DNA from: Aedes albopictus
Taxonomy: Eukaryota; Arthropoda; Insecta; Diptera; Culicidae
Direction: 5' to 3'
Assembly (NCBI RefSeq): GCF_035046485.1
Contig: NC_085137.1
Location: 382,354,706-382,418,705, forward strand
Length of the DNA: 64,000 nt
In this document: positions 1 through 9,480 of the stretch, in pieces
Layout of the letters: each line of letters opens with the position of its first letter
Position numbering within the stretch: the first letter of the stretch is position 1
The notes under the pieces: model-generated
Seen by the model: only the letters and a program-made list of their open reading frames with translations
Databases searched by the model: none
What the model was told of the DNA's origin: nothing
Program-made: the position numbers and the translations under genes

Positions 1-1960
1 AAAGAATCTCTTAGAGCAATCACTGGAGAAATTCTTTAAGAAATCATTGTTAAAATTTCAATAACTGTTTCTTAATGTAATTATCTCAAGATTTTTATTA
101 ATAATTTAGAAGTTTTGGAGGAGGATAAAGGAGTAAGTGATTTCTGGATGAACCCTTTTAGGTTTTCCTTTGAGAATCTGACAGAATTTCTGGAGAATTG
201 TCGAAGGAAATATCGAAGAAACTCTCGACAGTGCTTCTGAGACTATAGAAATGTTTGGATAAATTGTTACAGAAATCATCAGAGCTATTCCTAGAAGGGT
301 ATTGAAGAAATCTTTTGAGAGATTCCTGGATAAATCCTAGGAGGACTCCTGGTGAAATCACAAGATAAATGTCTAAAAGTTTCCATTAGAAAAACCCTAG
401 GAGGGATTCACGAAAAAGATATTGGAGGAACCCTCAGGGGGTTCTTCTGGAACAACCCTCAGAGGAACTTTTTCTGCAAAAAAAACTTACTGTTGAAAAT
501 ATTTGGAGAAATTCCTGGTGCAATCTTTGGAATTTCCTGGGATAAATTCCCAGAGTCGTTTTAATGACATTTTTGTGAGATTTATATAATTCGTCTAGGA
601 ACTCCTGCTGAAGGAATATCTGTCAGAGTTTCCAGAAGAATTCTTGAAGAATGTATTGCAGAAATGATTGGAGGAACTTTCCGAAAAGAAAAACCCTAGG
701 AATAACTATTTGAGCCTGAAGATTGCTGTAATTCCTTGAGAAATTCCCGGTCTTGGGATGAATGTGCCTAGAAAATCCCTGAATAATAAGATTAACGAAA
801 TCAAGAAAGAACAACCTATGTTCAAAGAAGAGAAAACATTCTCTAAAATTTTTGGAAATTACTTTGAGTTCATCTTTGGAATTTAACCGCACCACCGAAT
901 CACAGTATAATTCGGCCTAATAGCGTTCGATCAAACGGCTTTCGGCAAAATGGCCGGACACCGTTTTTTGAGTAAATCTATAAGTATTTTCAAAGTTTTT
1001 ATGTCGAAACTCCAAAAAGAATCTTTTAAGTGAAATCATGATATCGTTTCTGAAAGAATCCCTTAGAAAAGGAATCTCTATAGTAAGTAAACTTCTAGAG
1101 AAGTTCCCAGAGAAACTATTGGAGGATTGCTTAGAGGAACTCCTTGATTAATCCTGGAAAGAACTATTAGAACTATTAGAGAAATGGTCATAGAAATTCA
1201 GGAGGAATTCCATAAAATAAAAAAATAAGATATTCTGAAGCCGTTTTTGTAATGTAATTGTTGCAATATTTTCATAAATGTTTTCGTTGGGAATATGTTT
1301 GCTAATGTTGGAAGAATTATAGAACCCTTCGCGAAGAACCAACTGAGTAATTTCTAGTTGCATCCGTTTGAGAAATTCTGAAAAATCGCTCATAAATAAC
1401 CTCATTAGGAATACCTAGAGAAATTCGAAGGAATTCTGTTCTTGGATAAGTCTTTGGAGAGATTCCTAAAGAAATCTCTTAGAGAATATTCGAAAAAAAA
1501 TACTTGAGGAATCCTAAGAGAAAGCACTGGAAGAAATTCGGAGTATTTGGCTTCCAGTTTCGAGCTTGGAGCAACTTCTTAAGGGTTCCGTGGAGGAGTT
1601 AAAGGAACACCTTGATGATTCCTAGGAGAAACCAATAGAACAATCTTCAATTGAATCCTTGGAGCAATTGTCGGAGGAAGCCCTTAGGAAGTCCTTGGAT
1701 TTTTTTTTATTTCTAAAACTGTTTTTCCGAGAAACTACAGCGGGAATTCGTTATCTTTGGGATCCTCGGAGAAACTTCGGAGTAAGCTTGGAAGAGCTTC
1801 TCGAGGATCTCTTGGAAGAATTATACGCGAAATATTCGAAGGAACTCTATAAGGATTTCTTGGAGAAGCTATTAGAGCAATCTTCAAACGACATCTTGAC
1901 TTAAGAAGTCCTTGAAGATATTTGCGGAGACATTTTTTTTTAATTTTACAGTCTAGACTC
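1..1960. repeat. Degenerate short-period repeat field (EcoRI-like palindromic units)
   Basis: The sequence is a loose succession of variants of GGAACTCCTGGAGGAATTCC, such as ttcctggataaatcctagga and ggaggaactttccgaaaag, with no strict period left. It looks like an older relative of the better preserved 23-bp array at 47.9-50.5 kb, in the orientation of that array's second half. Short open frames here (for example 1659-1904) are by-products of stop-poor repeat units and have no recognisable domain. No gene is supported in this stretch. The family assignment rests on shared motifs read by eye. Confidence 0.55.
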
Positions 1961-2207
1961 CTACTACATGGATTCCTTCGACACGGTCTTCTATCATAAG
2001 GATTCATATTACAAGGAAATTTGTGCTATTAGAATCGCAGAACTTGTAAGATTCATCTCTATTGGGACTTTGTGCGAATATCTCACGCACATTTTAGAAT
2101 TACGGAATACTTTCTTTGGAAAAGTTTTAGTATTACTAATTGTCCACTAATTGCCAATTATTTGACAATTCAAACGATAGAGGCGCATTGCAGATGAAGC
2201 TGCTATG

Positions 2208-3340
2208 AACACTCGCCAGTAGAAGTACTCAAAATTTATCACATACGATATCTCAAGACCTAGATTTTTTGGATTAATGGTTGGCTTCGGCAAAGTTGTT
2301 CAAAAGGTCAAGAAGAAAGACCAATTAGTTGGTGATTTCGCCGCTAGATGTCGCTAGTTGTCAAGTCGCAGATAGAATTGTCTAGAGCAGATAGAATTGT
2401 GTCGTTTTCGGTAAAGTTCTTCAAGAAGTCAAAAGCATCCTAGCAATGCACCATTTAGTTAGGAATGTTATCTTCAGGTGGCACTGATCAAGTCTAGTCA
2501 AGTTTTGAAATGCTCTATCTCGGAATCCATATCCGATAGAAAAATATCGACTTCGATAAAGTTCACCAGGAGGTCAAGAGTAATCTGGTGATTCAGCAAT
2601 TGATTGGTGGTTTTGCCGCTAGGTGGCACTAATTATCAAGTAAAATTGTGAACTACTCTATCTCGGTATCCAAATCATATAGAATAGTTTCGTCTTTGGC
2701 AAAGTTCTTCAGGAAGTCAAAAGCGATCTAACGATGCGCCAATTATGGCTGGTTTGCAGTTTGAAAGGAAATTATCGGCCTATCTCTGAGCGTGTAAAAT
2801 TCCCTGTGCTCAAAAAAGAAATGATGGTTCAAATAGCACTCACTGTAGATAGTTTCAGCCAGCAAACGGTCAAGAAATTTCTTGAATAATTCCTTCTGAT
2901 CATTTTACTAGACTATATTTTGGCACCAAATAATGCTGGTTGAACTGCTGCATTACAGAATTTGATGCGGATATAAAATATAGTCTTCAGCAAAGTTCTT
3001 CAGAATTTCGAGAACAGTTTGGCAAAGTCCGAAGTAGTTGTCAGTTTTGCCGCTAGGTTGTGCTTATTATTAAGTATTGCTTTGAGCTAATGTCTGCTTT
3101 AGAGAAAGGTATTGACGTTGCCAAAAATTATCAGAAGCTCAAAATAAAAATAGTGTTACACCAAATAGGTAGTTAGTAATTCCACCGCTAGGTGCCACTA
3201 GTTATAAAGCACAGTTTAGAGCTGCTATATCTTGGGATCCAGAGCAGATATAAAAGTATCGTCTTCGGTAAAGTTTTTCAGGAGGTCAGGAGCAATTACT
3301 CAGCTTTCATTGCAACTATCAAACCAGTGAAACAATTGTT
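2208..3340. repeat. Degenerate ~145-bp tandem repeat
   Basis: The block TTCGGCAAAGTT-TTCAGGAGGTCAA recurs with its AAAGTT core at 2292, 2413, 2558, 2701, 2992 and 3270. Spacings are 121, 145, 143, 291 (two units) and 278 (about two units). Between cores each unit carries an ATCTCGG-type block and a GCCGCTAGGTGGCACTA block. The copies are strongly diverged, so the array is old. Motif order matches the 154-bp array at 59112-59885. No coding capacity is seen. Confidence 0.65.
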
Positions 3341-3439
3341 GTAATCAGTAGTTCAACTTACATTTTTCCTTCCTGTATTAACGAGATTTTGAGCCCTAGG
3401 CTAATTCATCTTTGTACATACCTATGACTTTACTTTCCG

Positions 3440-6400
3440 AAGGCAGAACTCGCACTTTGTAAGTTTATCTGGAGTGCAGGGATGGGCTGCAAAACGGTGA
3501 GTCGATAAGGAGAGCGTCCAATATAGCTCTGGTCCTCACAAGTTCCTACCTCATGCTTCCACGGGTCAAACGATGACAAAGACCGCCAGCTAAGAGTTGT
3601 GTGCTTAGCTGGTAGCGCAGCCTGGGCATTGTTGTCCTTCTGACTTCAGCTAGATTGAGGAGGTACGATCCGAGTGTCTGTTCACCAAGGAGGTGCGGCT
3701 CAAACAGCGTCTGTTCTGGCATCCAGCGGCTGAGTAAGAAACGCTGCACCACGCCCAGCTAGATCCAAGGTGGTAGCCCCATCAGCGTGGTCGTCCCAGT
3801 GTTGGTTGGGACGTTAAACAGAACTGGCACGATGGCCCTCCGGCGAGACAGGAGTGTTGGCGTAGGCCCAATAAGCCACCCGTAAAAATCCCCATTGCGA
3901 ATAACATAGGAGAAAATACGTCTCGATACAATCGGCAAAGACCCACGCGACGAAATAAGGACTACGATTGGAAACTTGGAACATGGAATTGCAAGTCACT
4001 AGGTTTCGCAGGATGTGACAGGATAATCTACGACGAACTACATCCCCGCAACTTCGACATCGTGGCGTTGCAGGAACTTTGTTGGACTGGACAGAAAGTG
4101 TGGAAAAGCGGGCATCGAGCGGCTACCTTCTACCAAAGCTGTGGCACCACCAATGAACTGGGAACAGGATTTATAGTGTTGGGCAAGATGCGACAACGTG
4201 TGATCGGGTGGCAGCCAATCAACGCAAGGATGTGCATGTTGAGAGTTAAGGGCCGTTTCTTCAACTACAGCATCATCAACGTCCACTGCCCACACGAAGG
4301 GAGACCCGATGACGAGAAAGAAGCGTTCTACGCGCAGTTAGAGCAAACATACGATGGTTGCTCGCCGCGTGACGTGAAAATCGTTGTCGGCGACATGAAC
4401 GCGCAGGTAGGAAGGGAGGAAATGTACAGACCGGTAATCGGGCGAAACAGCCTGCACGCCGTAACGAATGATAACGGCCAGCGATGCGTAAACTTTGCAG
4501 CCTCCCGTGGTATGGTAGTCCGAAGCACCTTCTTTCCCCGCAAAGATATCCACAAAGCCACCTGGAGATCACCCGACCACCAAACAGAAAACCAAATCGA
4601 CCACGTTCTAATCGACGGTAAATTCTTCTCGGATATAACCAACGTCCGCACATACCGCAGTGCGAATATAGATTCGGATCACTACTTAGTCGCTGTATGC
4701 ATGCGCTCAAAACTTTCGACAGTTATCACCACGCGTCGAAGTCGAACGCCGCGGCTCAACATCGAGCAACTTCGTAACGTAGAAGTGGCTCAAGACTACG
4801 CGCAGCAGTTAGCAGTGGCCCTACCAACGGAAGAGCAGCTTGGCGCAGCTACACTTGAAGATGGCTGGAGGGACATCCGATCCGCCATAGGTAGTACCTC
4901 GGCTACAGCACTAGGTTTCGCGACTCCGAATCACAGAAACGACTGGTACGACGGCGAATGTGAACAGTTGAAAAACGAGAAGAATGCAGCATGGGCGAGA
5001 ATGCTGCAACACCGTACGAGAGCGAATGAGGCACGTTACAAACAGGCGCGGAACAGGCAGAACTCAGTCTTCCGGATGAAGAAGCGCCAGCAGGAAGAAA
5101 GAGATCGCGAAGCGATGGAAGAGCTGTACCGCGCTAAGGACACACGAAAGTTCTACGAGAAGCTGAACCGCTCGCGCAGAGGCTTTGTGCCACAAGCCGA
5201 CATGTGCCGAGATAATCACGGGAATATTCTCACGAGCGAGCGTGAGGTGGTCGACAGGTGGCGGCAGCATTACGATGAGCACCTCAATGGCGACGTTGCA
5301 AGTACTGAAGGTGGCGTGGTAACAGATCTAGGAGTATGTGCACAGGACGAAAGACTTCCGGCCCCTGACCTTCAAGAGATTGAGGAGGAGGTTGGCCGGT
5401 TGAAAAACAACAAAGCCGCTGGAGCAGATCAACTACCAAGCGAGCTTCTAAAATACGGTGGAGAAGCACTGGTGAGAGCACTACACTGGGTCATTACCAA
5501 GATTTGGGAGGAGGAAGTATTACCGGAGGAATGGATGGAAGGTATCGTGTGTCCCATCTACAAAAAGGGCGACAAGTTGGATTGCGGAAACTACCGCGCG
5601 ATCACACTACTGAGCGCTGCCTACAAGATACTCTCCCAAATTTTATGCCGCCGTCTATCACCGATTGCAAGAGAGTTCGTGGGGCAATATCAGGCTGGAT
5701 TCATGGGTGAACGCGCTACAACGGACCAGATGTTCGCCATCCGCCAGGTGTTGCAGAAATGCCGCGAATACAACGTGCCCACACATCACTTGTTCATCGA
5801 TTTCAAATCGGCATATGATACAATCGATCGAGAACAGCTATGGCAGATTATGCACGAATACGGATTCCCGGATAAACTGATACGGTTGATCAAGGCGACG
5901 ATGGATCGAGTGATGTGCGTAGTTCGAGTATCAGGGACACTCTCGAGTCCCTTCGAATCTCGCAGAGGGTTACGGCAAGGTGATGGTCTTTCGTGCTTGC
6001 TGTTCAACATTGCTTTGGAGGGTGTAATAAGAAGAGCGGGGATAAACACGAGTGGGACGATTTTCACGAAGTCCGTTCAGCTGCTTGGTTTCGCCGATGA
6101 TATTGATATTGTTGCTCGTAAATTTGAGACGATGGCGGAAACGTACATCCGACTAAAGAGGGAAGCCAGGCGAATCGGATTAGTCATTAATGTGTCGAAG
6201 ACAAAGTACATGATGGCAAAGGGCTCCAGGGAGGAATCACCGCGCCCGCCACCCCGAATTCATATCGACGGTGATGAAATCGAGGCGGTTGAAGAATTCG
6301 TGTACTTGGGCTCACTGGTGACCGACGACAACGACACCAGCAGAGAAATTCAGAGGCGCATTGTGGCAGGAAATCGTGCCTACTTTGGACTCCGCAGAAC

Positions 6401-6917
6401 TCTACGATCGAATAAAGTTCGCCGTAACACGAAGTTAACCATCTACAAAACGCTGATTAGACCGGTCGTCCTCTATGGGCACGAAACATGGACCCTACGT
6501 GCAGAGGACCAACGCGCCCTTGGAGTTTTCGAACGGAAGGTGTTGCGTACCATCTACGGCGGAGTGCAGATGGAAGACGGGACTTGGAGAAGGCGAATGA
6601 ACCACGAGCTGCATCAGCTGCTGGGAGAACCAACCATCGTCCATACCGCGAAAATCGGGAGGCTACGGTGGGCGGGTCACGTCATCAGGATGTCGGATAG
6701 CAACCCGACTAAAATGGTTCTCGAGAGTCATCCGACCGGTACAAGAAGACGTGGAGCGCAGCGAGCTAGGTGGGTCGACCAAGTGGAGGACGATCTGCGG
6801 ACCCTACGCAGAGTGCGGAACTGGAGACAAACAGCCATGGACCGAGTGGAATGGAGGCGGCTACTATGTACAGCAGAGGCCACCCCGGCCTTAGCCTGAC
6901 CGGTAAGGTAAGGTAAG
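3440..6917 (+). mobile_element. RTE-clade non-LTR retrotransposon (JAM1-like)
   Basis: A single long frame with an apurinic-type endonuclease followed by a reverse transcriptase, a very short 3' region and a tail of (GGTAA)n repeats at about 6900-6917 is the classic layout of RTE elements, which in Aedes include JAM1. About 330 bases (3440-3776) precede the frame and probably form the 5' part of the element. I could not fix its 5' boundary or find a target-site duplication. The coding frame has no stop or frameshift, so this copy is unusually intact for the window. Clade call rests on domain order and C-terminal motifs; the exact family name is inference. Confidence 0.8.
3777..6899 (+). CDS. 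RTE endonuclease-reverse transcriptase
   Basis: The protein nicks target DNA and reverse-transcribes the element RNA at the nick. The frame opens after a stop at 3774-3776 and runs 1,041 codons to a stop at 6897-6899. No in-frame ATG occurs before the endonuclease domain, so the start is undefined: either an upstream or non-ATG start, or a lost N-terminus. The endonuclease begins near 3972 with KLGTWNCKSLG, then ALQE (metal-binding Glu), GDMNAQVG and SDHYLV (catalytic His) near 4680. The RT follows from about 5390, with LKNNKAAGADQLPSELLK, the FIDFKSAYDT block, GLRQGDGLSCLLFN and FADDIDIV (about 6090), where F replaces the usual Y of YxDD. The RTE-type tail includes VYLGSLVTDD, VLYGHETWTL and AGHVIRMSD. 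The absence of frameshifts suggests recent activity. Confidence in function is high; the start is unresolved. Confidence 0.88.
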   Translation, partial: PHQRGRPSVGWDVKQNWHDGPPARQECWRRPNKPPVKIPIANNIGENTSRYNRQRPTRRNKDYDWKLGTWNCKSLGFAGCDRIIYDELHPRNFDIVALQELCWTGQKVWKSGHRAATFYQSCGTTNELGTGFIVLGKMRQRVIGWQPINARMCMLRVKGRFFNYSIINVHCPHEGRPDDEKEAFYAQLEQTYDGCSPRDVKIVVGDMNAQVGREEMYRPVIGRNSLHAVTNDNGQRCVNFAASRGMVVRSTFFPRKDIHKATWRSPDHQTENQIDHVLIDGKFFSDITNVRTYRSANIDSDHYLVAVCMRSKLSTVITTRRSRTPRLNIEQLRNVEVAQDYAQQLAVALPTEEQLGAATLEDGWRDIRSAIGSTSATALGFATPNHRNDWYDGECEQLKNEKNAAWARMLQHRTRANEARYKQARNRQNSVFRMKKRQQEERDREAMEELYRAKDTRKFYEKLNRSRRGFVPQADMCRDNHGNILTSEREVVDRWRQHYDEHLNGDVASTEGGVVTDLGVCAQDERLPAPDLQEIEEEVGRLKNNKAAGADQLPSELLKYGGEALVRALHWVITKIWEEEVLPEEWMEGIVCPIYKKGDKLDCGNYRAITLLSAAYKILSQILCRRLSPIAREFVGQYQAGFMGERATTDQMFAIRQVLQKCREYNVPTHHLFIDFKSAYDTIDREQLWQIMHEYGFPDKLIRLIKATMDRVMCVVRVSGTLSSPFESRRGLRQGDGLSCLLFNIALEGVIRRAGINTSGTIFTKSVQLLGFADDIDIVARKFETMAETYIRLKREARRIGLVINVSKTKYMMAKGSREESPRPPPRIHIDGDEIEAVEEFVYLGSLVTDDNDTSREIQRRIVAGNRAYFGLRRTLRSNKVRRNTKLTIYKTLIRPVVLYGHETWTLRAEDQRALGVFERKVLRTIYGGVQMEDGTWRRRMNHELHQLLGEPTIVHTAKIGRLRWAGHVIRMSDSNPTKMVLESHPTGTRRRGAQRARWVDQVEDDLRTLRRVRNWRQTAMDRVEWRRLLCTAEATPALA

Positions 6918-7295
6918 GGATGGGAACACTCACTTGCAAAGAGTTACATTCATTTACTATTTTCTCAGTTCAGGAGCGTGGAATCGATGTATGGACGACT
7001 TTTGCCTTGCGGTTTTGTCTAAAACTTTGCCAAATAGAGTAGTGGTCGCACACGAATCCCGATATCGTGGCAGAGCTATGAAAGCGACTCTCCACGAGGT
7101 GAGTGTAATTTACATTCACCTCGTGGAGAGTTGCCTTCGCAGCTCCCTCACGACTTCGGTATGCGTGTGCGTAGGGGAAAGTTTTAGATAAAACCACAAG
7201 ACAAAAGTCTTCCATACACCGTTTCTTGATTGCACGTTTCTGAACTGAGAAAATAGCAAGTGAGTGTAACTCTTTGCAAGTGAGTGTTACCATCC
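6918..7295. mobile_element. Hairpin MITE abutting the RTE tail
   Basis: Almost the whole 378 bases fold on themselves. GGATGGGAACACTCACTTGC at the left matches the reverse complement of the right end, and the similarity continues through CAAAGAGTTACA, TATTTTCTCAGTTCAG, the TCTAAAACTTT block and a central palindrome around CTCTCCACGAGGTGA (about 7089-7130). There is no coding potential beyond short frames mirrored on both strands. No clear target duplication was found, and the left end sits directly on the GGTAA tail of the RTE element. A worn relative of its end occurs near 47,630. Confidence 0.7.
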
Positions 7296-7368
7296 TTGCT
7301 GGAGTGGGATTCAATCCCAGGTCCTCGGCATGAAAGGCTTTCACAGCAGATCCGCTCCACGAAACTAA
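7296..7368 (-). repeat. tRNA-like fragment (SINE head or tRNA pseudogene)
   Basis: Read on the minus strand, TAGTTTCGTGGAGCGG resembles an RNA polymerase III A box and GGGATTGAATCCC, 35 bases later, resembles a B box. The cloverleaf is not complete, so this is not a functional tRNA. Similar B-box shards occur at about 11,860, 16,685 and 27,000. It is most likely the head of a tRNA-derived SINE or a short retroposed tRNA. Confidence 0.4.
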
Positions 7369-8444
7369 CAGCCTTTTTTTTTACATAAGTTCTATAGTAA
7401 GGAATAGAAAAAAATCTCGATAATAAACACATTTCCCCTAGATCTTCCCAACTCGAAAATTCCAAACCACTTTTTTGACGAAATTCTATCGAATGAAACA
7501 ATCTGGAACCGAGAGGAATTTCCTTGCAGCAGCAGCAAAAGCCTCGTCACCTTCATGATTTTTTAACTGTAACCAAACCGTAGCTACGAATAAAACTGTT
7601 TCCCGTTCTTTTATTTGTGAATACGTCGTTTCCTCATGCTGCTGGAACTGCTTTAACCAGCCAGGAGAATGTTAAGTGGTTTATCCTTTCCCCAGATGGA
7701 ATTGCTGTTGCAGTGCAGTGGTACAGTAGCCGGCCGATAAATGCAATCGGTTCAACTGTTATTGTTTATTAAATCTGTTTCAACTAGTTTGCAGTTATTG
7801 GTTGGCTATCTGTCAGAATAAAACTTCATCAGCTTAGGGATTTTTTTAACCCCGTCATTAGCACTCTGCATTAACATATTATTTTTTTGATATCTATCAA
7901 TTGGGTTCTCAAATTTAAAAAAAAATGTTGCTTTATATTCGAAAGAGCTTTTCTTAACTACTATATTTTTTCAGATTTTTAGAATTTTATTTTGATACCT
8001 AAATTCAATTTTGAAGAAACTTCATTTTATCACCTTTTGACAGCTGGGCAACTACTTGACAGTTACTCCCAGTACAAATCACTCCCATACACATTTCAAA
8101 ATTATGTTTGAATAGGTTCCGGTTACCAAAATCAATGAAAATCGGTCCAGTTTGGCGTGGATTTAGAATATGAAATTATTCCAACACCGCTAGAGAAGCC
8201 AATATGTACAAATGGGTACTAAAATTAAATACCTGTATTCCAAAAAGTGGAAGAATAAACTTGAAATTGTAAACAAATCCAGTTTGCCATTTGAGGTCGA
8301 ATGTATCATTGGCGATTCAAAATGTTCCTCGCTCACGTGCACGGTAACACAAAACACTTAAAATATGAGTAAAAACTATGGGCAGGGTACGAATAAAACC
8401 GCAAAAAGTTTGTAAATATTTACTGCATGACCATGTTTTGTGGT
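7369..8444. other. Non-coding AT-rich DNA
   Basis: I see no gene, no tandem repeat and no clear element boundary here. It contains poly(T) runs and short degenerate sequences typical of intronic or intergenic mosquito DNA. Confidence 0.5.
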
Positions 8445-8551
8445 TTAACTCTTTGGAACCGGATTGTTTTACCGCTGCTGTCCAGAAACGCTGGTCTCAA
8501 ACATGTTTCATCGCCGGGGTCATATTGACCATTTCGGTTCCAAAGGGTCAA
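8445..8551. mobile_element. Small 107-bp MITE
   Basis: TTAACTCTTTGGAACCG at 8445-8461 is matched in reverse complement by CGGTTCCAAAGGGTCAA at 8535-8551. The size and the TTAAC(T/C)CT-type end resemble the 117-bp element at 13197-13313. No target duplication could be assigned. Confidence 0.55.
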
Positions 8552-9480
8552 TCAAGAATCTGGATAGGGTTGTGGGACCACATTAGCAAGTTTCTACTGT
8601 TTTGAAGTTCGCATTAGCCACTAGTGTAAAATTGTAAACAAAAATTCAGATGTTCCAGAAAACCAGCTCTATTTTCAATCAGCAAACTTGCACTTATCGC
8701 CCGTCTACTGTACTTGAAACAGCAGCCCCACAACGGACAAAGCGGAGCGGAGCGCGTGTGTTCGTTCTTTTAATGTAATTGTGCGAAAGTATGACTGTTT
8801 TTGCACTTTCGCTCAATTACATTATAAGGTGCATTGCACATATGTGTGCCTCGCCTTTGGCTCTGTGATCCACACACTCATCAGACAACCGTGCGCCATG
8901 CGAGAAAAGTGCAGTGTTGCAAGCGATGCGGTGGTGCCAGACCATGCCGAGCCGAGTGGAAAAGTTGATTCCACGCTGACTCCGTATAGGCACTAGACGA
9001 CCCGGCCCGGCGCGGTGATGTTGTGGAGTACTTGGGATAATTGTTTTGGGAAATTGTGCTACGAAAGTTGAACACAACACCATATTGTGTAGTTGAGTTA
9101 ATTTTCGTAGAGTGCAGTTGCGACAGAAGTTGGATCTCGGAGCAAAGTGAATTTAAACGAACTGTGCAGACGAATTTTTATTTTTGGTATGTTCTAGGTC
9201 ACTCACAAAGGCCAACGGCTCTTGAAAGTGCTCAAAGAACACATAGAAAAGCAAGCTTTGTCGTGTTACAGGCGATATATCAATATAAATCAATATTAGT
9301 ATGAAACGAGCTCACCAGCAAGTCGTTAATATGATGCCTGGTATAATCAGTATACACAGCCTAAAGATTTCTGTGAACTATCAAATATTTTTTATTGGTA
9401 TTGATGAAACAGCACAAAAGCGCAGGTTGAAAATAAGTCAAACATACCCACAAAAATGTAATCAATCCCTTCATTTCTTC
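8552..9480. other. Unique, partly GC-rich non-coding stretch; possible 5' exon or regulatory DNA
   Basis: This segment is more GC-rich than its surroundings (AGCGGAGCGGAGCGCG near 8742; CCCGGCCCGGCGCGG near 9001) and carries a 20-bp-arm hairpin at 8771-8824. A donor-like TTTTTG|GTATGTTC lies near 9187. In a large neuronal gene such as shep it could be an upstream untranslated exon or promoter. That is inference from composition and position only; no coding region is recognisable. Confidence 0.3.
8771..8824. other. Hairpin with 20-bp arms
   Basis: TAATGTAATTGTGCGAAAGT (8771-8790) pairs with 8805-8824 with one mismatch around a 14-base loop. It stands in otherwise unique GC-rich sequence and is not flanked by other transposon signs. 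Confidence 0.6.

Noticed and set aside
4276..4710. Minus-strand frames across the RTE endonuclease
   Set aside because: Antisense shadows of the EN-RT frame; no independent domain or codon bias.
7296..7368. Possible functional tRNA gene
   Set aside because: A- and B-box-like words only; acceptor and anticodon stems do not form.
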